From the NCBI RefSeq assembly GCF_018780385.1, contig NZ_JADMJO010000003.1, positions 62,001 to 126,000 of the forward strand: 64,000 bases of DNA. Reading direction: 5' to 3'. Below, one piece after another: positions 1 to 10,538 of the stretch. Origin of the DNA: Hydrogenophaga sp. (GTDB taxonomy: Bacteria > Pseudomonadota > Gammaproteobacteria > Burkholderiales > Burkholderiaceae_C). The notes beneath the pieces are model-generated. The model did no database searches. It had not been told where the DNA came from and saw only the letters and a list, made by a program, of their open reading frames with translations. Made by a program: the position numbers and the translations under genes. Numbering within the stretch: position 1 is the stretch's first letter; every line of letters begins with the position of its first letter.

Positions 1-579
1 TTCAGCGGTCACCAGCCGCCCAGCGAAGGCCTGCCGGTCACGTTCCAGGAAATCCATGTGGGTGGCAAGGGGCCACGCGCCCTGTCGGTGGAGCCGCTGC
101 GCAACGAGGTGAAAGCGCCGTTCGAGACGCCCAAGGCGGTCGTGCCGCCCGAGGCCGAGTTGTTGCCTCGCACCGCGCCCGCCAGACGATCTCCCTCTGC
201 GCGCAAGAAGCGCCGCGAAGAGCTGCCGCTGTGGATCGGCCTGGGGCTGATCGCCTTCTGGTTGCTGCTGTGGCTGGTGGGCATCGGGCTGGGCCGCTTT
301 CCGTGGGTGATCCTCACCGCAGTGGTGTTGATCAACCTGGGCACCTTCTACATGTACTGGCGCGACAAGGACGCCGCGATCAGCGAAACCCAGCGCACGC
401 CCGAAGACCAGCTGCACGCGCTGGCGCTGGTGGGCGGCTGGCCGGGCGCCTGGTTTGCGCAGCAGATCCTGCGCCACAAGACGAGCAAGCAGCCGTTTCG
501 GATGTACTACTGGATCACCGTGGCGGTAAACACCTCAGCCCTGCTTGGCTGGATTGCCTGGCCAGCTTTCGCGGGATGA
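1..579 (+). CDS. Cold-shock-domain / DUF1294 membrane protein, 5' end outside window
   Basis: The reading frame is open from base 1, so the N-terminus lies upstream of the window. The first ~25 visible residues ([18 protein letters not shown]...) look like the end of a cold-shock (OB-fold) domain. A proline- and basic-rich linker follows, then two hydrophobic helices (around [20 protein letters not shown] and [19 protein letters not shown]), the charged DUF1294 loop with [20 protein letters not shown], and a last helix near the C-terminus. CSD plus DUF1294 is a known fusion in proteobacteria; its role is unknown, though the CSD suggests nucleic-acid binding at the inner membrane. It converges on the YgiQ gene with only 9 bp between stops. 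Confidence 0.85.
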   Translation, partial: FSGHQPPSEGLPVTFQEIHVGGKGPRALSVEPLRNEVKAPFETPKAVVPPEAELLPRTAPARRSPSARKKRREELPLWIGLGLIAFWLLLWLVGIGLGRFPWVILTAVVLINLGTFYMYWRDKDAAISETQRTPEDQLHALALVGGWPGAWFAQQILRHKTSKQPFRMYYWITVAVNTSALLGWIAWPAFAG

Positions 580-588
580 GGCCAGCGA

Positions 589-2907
<2,319 letters not shown>

Positions 2908-2962
2908 GGGGTGACACGGACCCGGAGCGCGGGTGGGTGGAAAACCCTCGATTTTACGGGTT

Positions 2963-2980
2963 ACCTCTGATTTCAGGGGT
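2963..2980. other. 18-bp near-perfect inverted repeat between MarR and YgiQ genes
   Basis: ACCTCTGA-TT-TCAGGGGT: 8-base arms with one mismatch, between the stop of the MarR gene and the start of ygiQ. It could be the hairpin ending the upstream operon (no T-run follows on the minus strand) or an operator for ygiQ. An ATTTTA (TAAAAT on the minus strand) lies just downstream at 2951-2956 and could be the ygiQ -10 box. Confidence 0.3.
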
Positions 2981-2988
2981 TTGCAGGG

Positions 2989-3459
2989 CTACTGGGCTCC
3001 TCCGCCCCCCAGACGGTCGTCCGCGTGGGCAATCAGGCGGTCGAACAGGCCCTCCAATTGGCGCTGCTCGGTGCTGGTGAGGCAACCAAATATGTCCGCG
3101 TTGCGCTGCTCGATCAGCCGCATCACCCGCTTCCACAACGGCCGGCCGGTGCGCGTGAGCGTGAGCACCACGCCGCGCGCATCGGTTTCGCTGGCCGACT
3201 TCAACACCAGAGCGCGGTCCACCAGCATCTGCGCGGCGCGGCTGGCCTGGGCCTTGTCCAGGTTGGCCCGGGCCGCGAGATCTTTCACCGACAGCGGGGC
3301 GAACTGCCCGATGGCGGCCAGACACCGCGCCTCGCCCACCCCCAACCCGAAGACCTGGGCGTAGGCGTCGATGCTTTGTCGGTCGGTGAGTTTGGCGAGC
3401 CGGTGCAGCCGGTAGGTCAGGAAGTCCTGCAACGCAGGCGGGGTGGTGTCAGTGGCCAT
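2989..3459 (-). CDS. MarR family transcriptional regulator
   Basis: Winged-helix repressor, 156 aa from the ATG at 3459; a GTG one codon upstream would also be in frame. The HTH covers residues ~45-110 (FAPLSVKDLAARANLDKAQASRAAQMLV then a wing with SETDARGVVLTLT). It is the last gene of a three-gene minus-strand operon (FAD monooxygenase, DUF2783, marR) and overlaps the DUF2783 gene by 11 bp. MarR regulators beside flavin monooxygenases usually sense an aromatic acid or its CoA ester; here I infer that it controls its own operon and the divergent crotonase through the palindromes at 5227-5270. The ligand is not predictable. Confidence 0.9.
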   Translation of the reverse strand: MATDTTPPALQDFLTYRLHRLAKLTDRQSIDAYAQVFGLGVGEARCLAAIGQFAPLSVKDLAARANLDKAQASRAAQMLVDRALVLKSASETDARGVVLTLTRTGRPLWKRVMRLIEQRNADIFGCLTSTEQRQLEGLFDRLIAHADDRLGGGGAQ

Positions 3460-3646
3460 CACCGGCTCCTGGCGCGCACTGGCGCTCGGCGTGGACCAAC
3501 AAGGGCAGCACGTCTTCGGCCTGCTGCAGGTGGCTGATCAGCGAGAGGCACAGCATGGAAAGGAACAGCGGGGCCTTGTCTTCTCCCACGCGGGTAAGGG
3601 TTTCGCACAGGGCGCTGTAGCTGCGGTCCAGATCGGCGTCGGTCAT
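3449..3646 (-). CDS. DUF2783 small protein
   Basis: 65-aa protein starting [20 protein letters not shown], with the DUF2783 pattern of an acidic start, a Tyr-x-x-Leu helix and a hydrophobic LFLSMLCLSLISHL helix. The ATG at 3646 overlaps the TGA of the FAD monooxygenase in an ATGA joint, so the two are translationally coupled. DUF2783 proteins are recurrently encoded beside FAD-dependent aromatic hydroxylases; a chaperone or accessory role is possible but unproven. An upstream in-frame start would add 20 residues and run into the monooxygenase, and is rejected because of the coupling. Confidence 0.8.
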   Translation of the reverse strand: MTDADLDRSYSALCETLTRVGEDKAPLFLSMLCLSLISHLQQAEDVLPLLVHAERQCAPGAGDGH

Positions 3647-5208
3647 GAGAGCACTCCTGTGGTAGCGAGGGCCTGGAATACGGGCGTTGGGTCGTGTCCG
3701 TGCCACCGGCCCATCACATAACCGTCGGGCCGCACGAGCACCAGGGCTTTGTCCTGTGCCCCAGGCAGACCGTAGCGTTGCCAGGCCTGTCCGTGGATAT
3801 CCATGTCCGGATGGATGCTCAGCAGCTCCAGGTCAGGCAAGGCCGGCGTTTGCTGCCCCCCGGGACCCAACGCGAGCACGAGGAAATCCCGTCCGAAACG
3901 GCTGCTGAGGTGAAAGGCACCCCGCCCGTCCTGCAGCAAGGCTTCCGGTGCCGGGGCACCCGGCGCGGCCATGTCGTGGCTCCAGCCGCCGGTCGCGCCG
4001 GCATTCAACGGCGAGCCCACGTAGGTGATGGGCGTGGACTGGCGCGGGTTGATGAGCGATCGCACCTGCGCATCGCCCTCAGCCAGCCGCAGCGTGGCCT
4101 CGCGCATGAGCCGGTAGGCGAAGTTGGGCGGCGCCATGAATTCGGTGCTCTTGGCGCCATAGGCGATGTTCTCGCGCGCGGCGTGAACGCGCTCGATGGA
4201 GTACGAGTCCAGCAACGCTTCAGGCGATTGGCCCCGCACCACCCGGGCGAGTTTCCAGGCCAGGTTGCCGGCGTCGTCCAGCCCCGAATTGAGGCCGCGC
4301 ACGCCGAAGATGGGCACCAGATGCGCCGCGTCACCCGCAAACATCACGCGCCCATGCCGGTAGCTGGGCAGCGTCAAACACTTGGCGTTGTAGATCGAAA
4401 TCCACAGCGGCTCCCAGGGCTCGTCTTCGCCGATCATGGCCAGGTGGCTCTGCACGCGCGGCAACACGTTCTCGGGTTTCACCGCTTCCAGCGGATCCTC
4501 GTCGTCGCGGATCTGGTAGTCGATGCGCCAGACGTCGTCGGGCTGGCGGTGCATGAGGATGGTGGAGCCGGGGTTGGACGGTGGGTCGAACCAGGCCAGG
4601 CGCTCCACCGCGCGCCGCGTCTTCTGAACGATGTCAACGATCACGTACTTGCCGTCGTACTGCGTGCCTTCGAGTTGCAGGCCGAGCTGCTCGCGCACCG
4701 TGCTGCGGCCACCGTCACAGGCCACCAACCAGTCGGAGCGGACGGTCTGCCGCCCCTGGGGCGTGCTCACCTCCACTTCAACCCCGCCGGCCTGGGGTCT
4801 CACACCGGTCACGCGGCTGGCCCATTGCACCTGTGCCGGTTCAGCGGTGGCTTGCGCCGCCCGGTGCGCAAACTCTTCCACGTAGAACTGCTGGATGTTC
4901 ACCATGGGTGCAAAGCGCTGCGTTGGCTCGCTCGGCATCTGGAAATGCAGCACTTCGTTGTGACGCCAGTAGCTGCGCCCGCCCACCCAGCTCAGCCCCT
5001 TGGCGACCAGCGCCTTGTCGGCACCCACCCAACCCAGGATCTCCTGCGAACGGCGCGACATGCAGATGGCGCGGCTGCCGCTGCAGTAGCCCTCGTCGTC
5101 CTCGATCACGAGGTTGGCAATGCCCTGGGCAGACAACAAGGCGGACAGGGTGAGACCGACGGGACCACCGCCGGCGATCAACACGGGAACATGGGAAGGC
5201 AAGGTCAT
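3643..5208 (-). CDS. FAD-dependent aromatic monooxygenase (PheA/TfdB/MhpA type)
   Basis: Flavoprotein hydroxylase of the phenol/3-hydroxyphenylpropionate hydroxylase class, about 521 aa. The Rossmann FAD motif is at the N-terminus ([12 protein letters not shown]), the DG motif appears as [14 protein letters not shown], and the GD motif as [25 protein letters not shown]. The C-terminal ~110 residues form the thioredoxin-like tail of the subfamily. Such enzymes use NAD(P)H and O2 to hydroxylate a phenolic ring. No start has a clear Shine-Dalgarno; ATGs lie at 5208, 5220 and 5223, and I take 5208 because it fits the family N-terminus. First gene of the operon with DUF2783 and marR; substrate unknown. 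Confidence 0.88.
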   Translation of the reverse strand: MTLPSHVPVLIAGGGPVGLTLSALLSAQGIANLVIEDDEGYCSGSRAICMSRRSQEILGWVGADKALVAKGLSWVGGRSYWRHNEVLHFQMPSEPTQRFAPMVNIQQFYVEEFAHRAAQATAEPAQVQWASRVTGVRPQAGGVEVEVSTPQGRQTVRSDWLVACDGGRSTVREQLGLQLEGTQYDGKYVIVDIVQKTRRAVERLAWFDPPSNPGSTILMHRQPDDVWRIDYQIRDDEDPLEAVKPENVLPRVQSHLAMIGEDEPWEPLWISIYNAKCLTLPSYRHGRVMFAGDAAHLVPIFGVRGLNSGLDDAGNLAWKLARVVRGQSPEALLDSYSIERVHAARENIAYGAKSTEFMAPPNFAYRLMREATLRLAEGDAQVRSLINPRQSTPITYVGSPLNAGATGGWSHDMAAPGAPAPEALLQDGRGAFHLSSRFGRDFLVLALGPGGQQTPALPDLELLSIHPDMDIHGQAWQRYGLPGAQDKALVLVRPDGYVMGRWHGHDPTPVFQALATTGVLS

Positions 5209-5226
5209 GGGAGATGGCATCATTTT

Positions 5227-5270
5227 GGTTGCGTGCGCAACTGTATTACCAATTGGTTGTGCGCGCAACC
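5227..5270. promoter_or_regulatory. Divergent promoter with two operator-like palindromes
   Basis: Two related inverted repeats lie between the monooxygenase operon and the crotonase: GTTGCGTGCGCAAC at 5228-5241 and GGTTGTGCGCGCAACC at 5255-5270, centres 28 bp apart. Both keep GTTG...CAAC arms around a GC core, as in many MarR-family operators. A third palindrome, ACCAATTGGT, lies between them at 5248-5257. On the minus strand a weak promoter fits: TTGCGC at 5263-5268 and TACAGT at 5240-5245 with a 17-bp spacer, so a bound repressor would cover it. Binding by the MarR protein encoded at 2989-3459 is inference. Confidence 0.6.
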
Positions 5271-5331
5271 TTTATTCAAACTGTCGAAAACGCCACTGGC
5301 TATCATCAAAAAAACAACCAGGAGACACGAC

Positions 5332-6246
5332 ATGCCCACCTACACCACTCTGCGCATCGACAAGGACGCCAACCAGCCCCGCGTGGCCCGCCTGCTGCTC
5401 AACCGCCCGGAGCGGCTCAATGCCATCAACGACGAGATGCCGCGCGAGATCCGCGCAGCGGTGGACTGGGCCAACGCGGACGACGAGGTGCACGTGATCG
5501 TGGTGGAAGGTGCCGGCAAGGGCTTCTGCGGTGGCTACGACCTCTCGCAGTTCGGCGAAGGCGAGATCGATCACCCCTGCCAGCAGGAGCGCTCACCCTG
5601 GGACCCGATGGTCGACTACGCCTACATGAAGCGCAACACCGAGGACTTCATGAGCCTGTGGCGCAGCCCCAAGCCCACCATCGCCAAGGTACATGGTGCG
5701 GCAGTAGCCGGTGGCAGCGACATCGCGCTGTGCTGCGACCTCCTGGTGATGGCCGATGACGCACGCATTGGCTACATGCCCACCCGCGTGTGGGGATGCC
5801 CCACCACGGCCATGTGGACCTACCGGCTGGGCGCCATGCGCGCCAAGGAAATGATGTTCACCGGCAATGTGATCGACGGCCGCACCGCCGCCGCCTGGGG
5901 CCTGGCCAACGAGGCGGTGCCATCGGACCGACTGGAAGCGGTCACCATGGCGCTGGCCGAACGCATCGCCGGTGTGCCGCGTTCGCATCTGGCCATGCAC
6001 AAGATGGTGGTCAACCAGGTCATGCTCACCACGGGCCTGGAGCAAACCCAGATGATGGCCACGGTGTTCGACGGCATCACGCGACACAACCCCGAGGGCG
6101 TGTGGTTCCGTCGCCATGCGCAGGAAGCAGGCTTCAAGGACGCAGTGCAGTGGCGCGACAGCGGCAAACCGATTCCGGAGGGTGACGAGGCACGCGCCTT
6201 GATCCGCAAAATGGAATCGCGCAAGCCTTCCCCATCGGAGAAGTGA
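5332..6246 (+). CDS. Crotonase / enoyl-CoA hydratase family protein
   Basis: 304-aa crotonase-fold protein; ATG at 5332 preceded by AGGAG at 5320-5324. The oxyanion-hole motifs are present ([13 protein letters not shown] and [18 protein letters not shown]). By eye, the two glutamates that catalyse hydration in classical enoyl-CoA hydratase are replaced: the residue in GGxEL is Asp (GGSDI) and the one in PEI is Thr (MPTRVWG). It may therefore catalyse another crotonase reaction (hydrolysis, isomerisation, decarboxylation or C-C cleavage). The divergent pairing with an aromatic monooxygenase and MarR gene suggests a CoA-linked catabolic pathway. Family call firm, reaction open. Confidence 0.88.
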   Translation: MPTYTTLRIDKDANQPRVARLLLNRPERLNAINDEMPREIRAAVDWANADDEVHVIVVEGAGKGFCGGYDLSQFGEGEIDHPCQQERSPWDPMVDYAYMKRNTEDFMSLWRSPKPTIAKVHGAAVAGGSDIALCCDLLVMADDARIGYMPTRVWGCPTTAMWTYRLGAMRAKEMMFTGNVIDGRTAAAWGLANEAVPSDRLEAVTMALAERIAGVPRSHLAMHKMVVNQVMLTTGLEQTQMMATVFDGITRHNPEGVWFRRHAQEAGFKDAVQWRDSGKPIPEGDEARALIRKMESRKPSPSEK

Positions 6247-6255
6247 AACAGCGTG

Positions 6256-6302
6256 TACGGTTCATCTAGTTACCCCTCTTACGGAAGCTACCTGAATGTA
6301 AG
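6256..6302. promoter_or_regulatory. Repeated TACGG...TACC motif upstream of bactofilin
   Basis: The ~100-bp leader before the bactofilin gene is less GC-rich than its surroundings and holds two TACGG...TACC blocks (TACGG at 6256-6260 with TTACC at 6270-6274; TACGG at 6280-6284 with CTACC at 6288-6292), followed by GTAAG at 6298-6302 that mirrors CTTAC at 6278-6282. This looks like a regulator-binding region, but I cannot name the regulator and see no convincing -35/-10 pair. Confidence 0.3.
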
Positions 6303-6348
6303 CCGCACCGCACTTAGCATGACTGCTTCACTTTTTGAAGGAGCTGGC

Positions 6349-6912
6349 ATGGCATTGCACTTTGGCAAACGCGACATCGATCAACCCAAACCCCTGAACA
6401 CCGGGATGGCAACACCGCGCTACGGACAAGCCACCGGCGCTTCTGCCGCTCAGCCCCAGGCCCAGTCCACCCCTGCATCCCAGGTCACGCCCGACGTGGA
6501 CCTGACGTCCAGCACCACGACCACCACGGCGAGCGCGCCGCCCGAAGGCGGCAGCAAGCTCACCGTGGGCCCGAACATCAAGCTCAAAGGCGTCGAGATC
6601 ACCGATTGCGACACGTTGGTGGTCGAAGGCATGGTGGAGGCGACCATGGACTCGCGCGTGATCCAGATCGCCGAGCAGGGTGAATTCAAGGGCTCGGCCG
6701 AGATCGACATCGCAGAGATCCGCGGCGTGTTCGACGGCAACCTGACCGTGCGCAACAAGCTGGTGATCTATTCCACCGGCAAGGTGACCGGGCGCATCCG
6801 CTACGGCAAGGTGGTGATCGAGGAAGGCGGCCAACTCTCCGGCGACATCGAGTGCTCGGTGGGCGCGGGCAACAAGGTCAGCAGCAAACACGCGATGGCC
6901 CTGGCGGCCTGA
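6349..6912 (+). CDS. Bactofilin (polymer-forming cytoskeletal protein)
   Basis: 187 aa. The central ~100 residues form the DUF583 right-handed beta-helix, with repeating turns such as VVEGMVEATMDSRVIQIAEQ, GVFDGNLTVRNKLVIYSTGK and GRIRYGKVVIEEGGQLSGDI, flanked by a disordered Ala/Thr/Pro-rich N-terminus and a short C-terminal tail. Bactofilins polymerise without nucleotide and localise envelope enzymes, polarity factors or motility proteins. ATG 6349 is chosen for AAGGAG at 6338-6343; in-frame GTG 6253 and ATG 6319 lack such a site. It lies just upstream of the exeA/gspB-like pair in the same direction. Confidence 0.92.
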   Translation: MALHFGKRDIDQPKPLNTGMATPRYGQATGASAAQPQAQSTPASQVTPDVDLTSSTTTTTASAPPEGGSKLTVGPNIKLKGVEITDCDTLVVEGMVEATMDSRVIQIAEQGEFKGSAEIDIAEIRGVFDGNLTVRNKLVIYSTGKVTGRIRYGKVVIEEGGQLSGDIECSVGAGNKVSSKHAMALAA

Positions 6913-6979
6913 TTTCGCCAGCCGGCAAGGCGACGGGATCGGATGTCCCGCTGTCTTTGCCTGCGCATCGGGCGGCGGT

Positions 6980-8668
6980 ATGCTCAAGGGCATGTACGCC
7001 GAGTTTTTCGGGCTCCAACAGAGCCCGTTTTCAATTGCTCCGGACCCGCGCTACCTCTTCATGAGCGAGCACCACCGGGAAGCCCTGGCGCATCTGCTCT
7101 ACGGCGTTCGGGGCGATGGTGGTTTCGTGCTGCTCAGTGGCGAGATCGGCGCCGGCAAGACCACGGTTTGCCGCTGCTTTCTGGAGCAACTGCCCGAGAA
7201 CTGCCGGGTTGCCTACATCTTCAACCCCAAGCTCACCGTCAACGACCTGCTCAAGACCATCTGCAGCGAGTTCCAGGTCGATGTGACCCACGAGGGCATC
7301 GGTTCGCCCACCATCAAGGATCACCTCGACCCGCTCAATGCCTACCTGCTGGCCAGCCACGCCCGCGGGGAGCGCAACGTGCTCATCATTGACGAAGCCC
7401 AGAACCTCACACCCCATGTGCTGGAGCAGTTGCGCCTGCTCACCAACCTGGAAACCAACGAACGCAAGCTGCTGCAGATCATCCTCATCGGCCAGCCCGA
7501 GTTGCGCACCATCCTGGCCACACCGGAGCTGGAACAGCTCGCCCAGCGGGTGATCGCGCGTTTTCATCTCGGCACCCTCGACAAGGCCGAGACCCGGAAG
7601 TACATCCAGCACCGCATGCAGGTGGCTGGACTGAGCGGGCCACTGCCCTTTTCCAAGCAGGCTGTGGCACGCATCCACGCGCTGGCCCGAGGCGTGCCCC
7701 GGCGCATCAATCTGCTCTGCGACCGCGCGCTGCTGGGCGCATACGCCAGTGGTGTGTCTCACCTGACGGCGGCCGTGGTCAACAAGGCCGCGCGCGAGGT
7801 GTTCGAGAGCGACGCGGCCCGCCCCGCTGCACTTGCCGCACTGCGGTGGCCGGCGTGGCTGGGCACGCTGGGCATGGGCGCGTTGGGCGGCGCCTTGGTG
7901 GCTGGCGCGTTGTTTTGGTGGTTGAGCATCACGCGGCCAACCACGCGACCCACCGCGCAGCCCACGGAGCCGCCCGCAGTCGCTGCGGTGGTTGCGCCTG
8001 CGCAAGTGCCCGCCCCTGCCCCTGTGGAACCACCAGCCTCGCCGCTGGCAACGGCCCTGATGGAGTCGGACGCCGTACCCGACCTCGAGACACTCATCGA
8101 CAACGAGGCCTTGGCCTGGCGCGAACTCGGGCCCCTCTGGGGCCAACCGCTTGCCGACGGGGAAGCCTGCGCGACTGCCTTGCAACACCAACTCCAGTGT
8201 TATCGCACCGACCGCATGACGATCCACGGCCTGCGTCAGCTCAACCGCCCGGGCATCCTCACTCTGCGGCTGCGTGGGCAAGGCACTGCGCGGGCCCTGC
8301 TCACCGCCATGACGGACGACAGTGCCACGCTGCAGTCGGGTGAGCAGCGCTGGCGACTGCCGCTCTCGACCCTGAACGACATCTGGCAGGGTGAGTTCGC
8401 CACCCTGTGGCGAACACCACCGGGTCACGCAGGCAGACTGGTGGATGGGCGCGCGGGGCCCACAGCCGACTGGCTGGACAAGCGAATCGCCGAATTGCAG
8501 GACCATGGACACGTTCCAACGTCAGCCAGCAACCTCAACGCACGTATCCAGGCGTTTCAACGATCACGAGGTGTGGACGCTCTCGGCGTTGCCGGGCCGC
8601 TCACCTTCATGCAGGTGAACCTCGCCAGCGGCGTGAACGAGCCCCGGCTCGTGGCGTCACCACCCTGA
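6980..8668 (+). CDS. ExeA/GspA-type AAA ATPase with peptidoglycan-binding domain
   Basis: 562 aa. Residues ~1-270 form an AAA+ ATPase with Walker A around Lys60 (GEIGAGKTT) and Walker B NVLIIDEAQNL. A transmembrane helix follows (LGTLGMGALGGALVAGALFW), then a proline/alanine-rich periplasmic linker and a C-terminal PG_binding_1 domain with NARIQAFQRSRGVDALGVAG. This matches ExeA of type II secretion, which with ExeB/GspB uses ATP to place the secretin across peptidoglycan. Family members often start MYAEFFGLQQSPF, which would be the ATG at 6992. No other gsp genes are in the window. Followed by its gspB-like partner after 32 bp. Confidence 0.92.
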   Translation: MLKGMYAEFFGLQQSPFSIAPDPRYLFMSEHHREALAHLLYGVRGDGGFVLLSGEIGAGKTTVCRCFLEQLPENCRVAYIFNPKLTVNDLLKTICSEFQVDVTHEGIGSPTIKDHLDPLNAYLLASHARGERNVLIIDEAQNLTPHVLEQLRLLTNLETNERKLLQIILIGQPELRTILATPELEQLAQRVIARFHLGTLDKAETRKYIQHRMQVAGLSGPLPFSKQAVARIHALARGVPRRINLLCDRALLGAYASGVSHLTAAVVNKAAREVFESDAARPAALAALRWPAWLGTLGMGALGGALVAGALFWWLSITRPTTRPTAQPTEPPAVAAVVAPAQVPAPAPVEPPASPLATALMESDAVPDLETLIDNEALAWRELGPLWGQPLADGEACATALQHQLQCYRTDRMTIHGLRQLNRPGILTLRLRGQGTARALLTAMTDDSATLQSGEQRWRLPLSTLNDIWQGEFATLWRTPPGHAGRLVDGRAGPTADWLDKRIAELQDHGHVPTSASNLNARIQAFQRSRGVDALGVAGPLTFMQVNLASGVNEPRLVASPP

Positions 8669-8700
8669 CGGCCGACCGCGCCCTCCCACTTCAACACCGC

Positions 8701-9315
8701 ATGTCTTACATCCTCGACGCACTCCAACGGGCCGAAGCCGAGCGCGATCGCGGCCGCGTACCCGGGCTCACGAGTCAGCGCGTTCCGGCCCATCTGGTGG
8801 CGCGCGAGCGCGCCGCAGCCCCGCGCCTCTGGCGCACCGTGGTGGGACTGATCGTCACCCTCGCCGCCGTGGCGGCTTGGTGGTGGGCGGCTGGCCCTCG
8901 CGAGCCTCAGACCCGGCCCATCAGCGCGCCGGCGCCGCTGGCGGCGCCCCAGACAACCAGCCAGTTCGCGGCCGAGCCCCCGGTACCAGCGCGTGCGCCC
9001 GAACAAGCCGCCGCACCCGCACTGCCCATACTCGCACCCGTTCGACCGCCCACCACACCGCCCGCCGTCGAACCCGCCGTCCGCGCGGACGTTCCCACCT
9101 TCGGCGAACTCTCGCCCGAGGCCCGTGCACAACTCCCCGGCGTCAATGTGAGCGGTTCCACCTGGTCAAAAAACCCGGCGCTGCGCACCCTGATCGCCAA
9201 CGGCAAGGTGGTGCAGGAAGGCCAGGACATCGCACCCGGTTTGCGCCTGGAGGCCATCGGCCCGCGCAACGCCGTGCTCAACCACCAGGGCCTGCGCTAC
9301 AGCATCGGCTACTGA
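8701..9315 (+). CDS. GspB-like general secretion pathway protein
   Basis: 204 aa. The N-terminus MSYILDALQRAEAERDRG is the conserved cytoplasmic motif of GspB/ExeB. A single transmembrane helix (WRTVVGLIVTLAAVAAWWWA) follows, then ~90 residues of Pro/Ala-rich periplasmic linker, and the C-terminal GspB domain (NVSGSTWSKNPALRTLIANGKVVQEGQ...). It forms the inner-membrane complex with the ExeA-type ATPase just upstream. An ABC-type ATPase gene begins 3 bp downstream and is probably co-transcribed. Confidence 0.9.
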   Translation: MSYILDALQRAEAERDRGRVPGLTSQRVPAHLVARERAAAPRLWRTVVGLIVTLAAVAAWWWAAGPREPQTRPISAPAPLAAPQTTSQFAAEPPVPARAPEQAAAPALPILAPVRPPTTPPAVEPAVRADVPTFGELSPEARAQLPGVNVSGSTWSKNPALRTLIANGKVVQEGQDIAPGLRLEAIGPRNAVLNHQGLRYSIGY

Positions 9316-9318
9316 ACA

Positions 9319-9957
9319 ATGGCATTCACCACCAACGTCCCCGTGCTGGAAGTCACCGGCCTGCATTTCGGCTGGCCCGGCAATCCCCTGTTTCAAGACC
9401 TGAGCCTGCAGCTGCCCGCCGGCGTCTCGGTGGTGCACGGTGAAGAAAGCAGCGGCAAGACCACGCTCCTGAAACTGCTGGCAGGCGACCTGCGCGCCGA
9501 CAGGGGGGCCTTCGTGCTGCGCAACACCCACCTGCAAACGCACGCTGATGCCTACCGGGCGCAGGTGTTTCGCACCGAGCCGCGCAGCGATGCGCTCGAT
9601 GCCATCAGCGCGCAGGCGTGGTTCGCCACACTGGTATCGCGCTACCCCCGCTTCAACCTGGACACCGCGCAAGAACTCGCACGAGGCTTCGCGCTGGATG
9701 CCCACATCGACAAGCCGATGTACATGCTGTCGGCCGGCAGCAAACGCAAGGTGTGGCTGAGCGCAGCTTTTGCGGCAGGCACGCCCCTCACACTGATCGA
9801 CGAGCCTTTCGCGGCACTGGACATGCGCTCCATCCGCTTTCTCCACGCGTTGCTGCAGGAGGCTTCGGAGCACACCGATCGCGCCTGGGTGCTGGCCGAC
9901 CACGCACCTCCCGAGGGCCTTGCGCTGAAGATCCAACTGGCGCTCGGCGCCTCCTGA
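9319..9957 (+). CDS. Stand-alone ABC-type ATP-binding protein
   Basis: 212 aa, single nucleotide-binding domain. Walker A is present but unusual (HGEESSGKTTLL), the signature is degenerate (LSAGSKRK in place of LSGGQ), Walker B is TLIDEPFAALD, and the switch His occurs in LADH. I do not see a canonical Q-loop. No transmembrane partner gene is nearby. The short reading frame and tight 3-bp spacing behind gspB suggest it serves that unit or uses a permease encoded elsewhere. Its substrate is unknown; it resembles the small CcmA-like ABC ATPases. Confidence 0.8.
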   Translation: MAFTTNVPVLEVTGLHFGWPGNPLFQDLSLQLPAGVSVVHGEESSGKTTLLKLLAGDLRADRGAFVLRNTHLQTHADAYRAQVFRTEPRSDALDAISAQAWFATLVSRYPRFNLDTAQELARGFALDAHIDKPMYMLSAGSKRKVWLSAAFAAGTPLTLIDEPFAALDMRSIRFLHALLQEASEHTDRAWVLADHAPPEGLALKIQLALGAS

Positions 9958-10093
9958 TCCGGCTTTTTCGGGCTGCGCGATTGATTTTCGCTATTCATTT
10001 CTCCGAAAGCGCTAAGGTTATCTTCGAAATGGACGCCTGAGCCACACGCTCCTAAATTCCTCCCATCGACAACGCAGTCAACGGAGGAAGTTC

Positions 10094-10504
10094 ATGACGC
10101 AGCAACACCAGGACCAACCGCGCGGCGCTCAACGCCTGCTCGCACAACCCTCTTTCTCGCATTTCGATCCACTCCCCGGCTCGGCAAGACAGGTCAACCA
10201 CGCCCTCCACACCGGCTTTCGCGAATGGCTCAGAAAGATCACCTCCAGCGAGCACGGTTCGATGCAGCTGGCGTGCGAGCACATCCGGCTCGAACAACTC
10301 AAGAGGCTGCTGGGATCGATGTTCGGTGCGCACATCGCGGGCATGTCCCGCCGCGACCTTCGGCTCTACCTGAAGGTCATCTCAGCGTCGCAACTCGCCA
10401 CCATTCGCGACATGCGCTTCGAGTGCTTTGACATGATGTGCAGAAAGATCAGTGAACCTGTCGCCGTGCAAAAACTGCGCGAGATGGATGCGCTTCTGGG
10501 GTGA
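10094..10504 (+). CDS. Hypothetical protein, 136 aa
   Basis: I do not recognise this protein. The ATG at 10094 follows a strong GGAGG (ACGGAGGAAGTTC), which supports translation. It has no signal peptide or transmembrane segment and is mainly helical by composition, with basic stretches (RRDLRLYLKV; FREWLRKI) and two cysteines in the C-terminal third (MRFECFDMMCRK). The ~135 bp upstream are less GC-rich than average and hold no promoter I trust. It converges on the LysR gene with a 34-bp gap. It could be a small regulator or a DNA/RNA-binding protein, but nothing decides this. Confidence 0.7.
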   Translation: MTQQHQDQPRGAQRLLAQPSFSHFDPLPGSARQVNHALHTGFREWLRKITSSEHGSMQLACEHIRLEQLKRLLGSMFGAHIAGMSRRDLRLYLKVISASQLATIRDMRFECFDMMCRKISEPVAVQKLREMDALLG

Positions 10505-10538
10505 TGACGGCCCTTGCAAACCGCGCATTCGAAGCGCC

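Noticed and set aside
3694-5331. Long plus-strand frame running into the crotonase
   Set aside because: It is antisense to the FAD monooxygenase; the crotonase starts at ATG 5332 with AGGAG.
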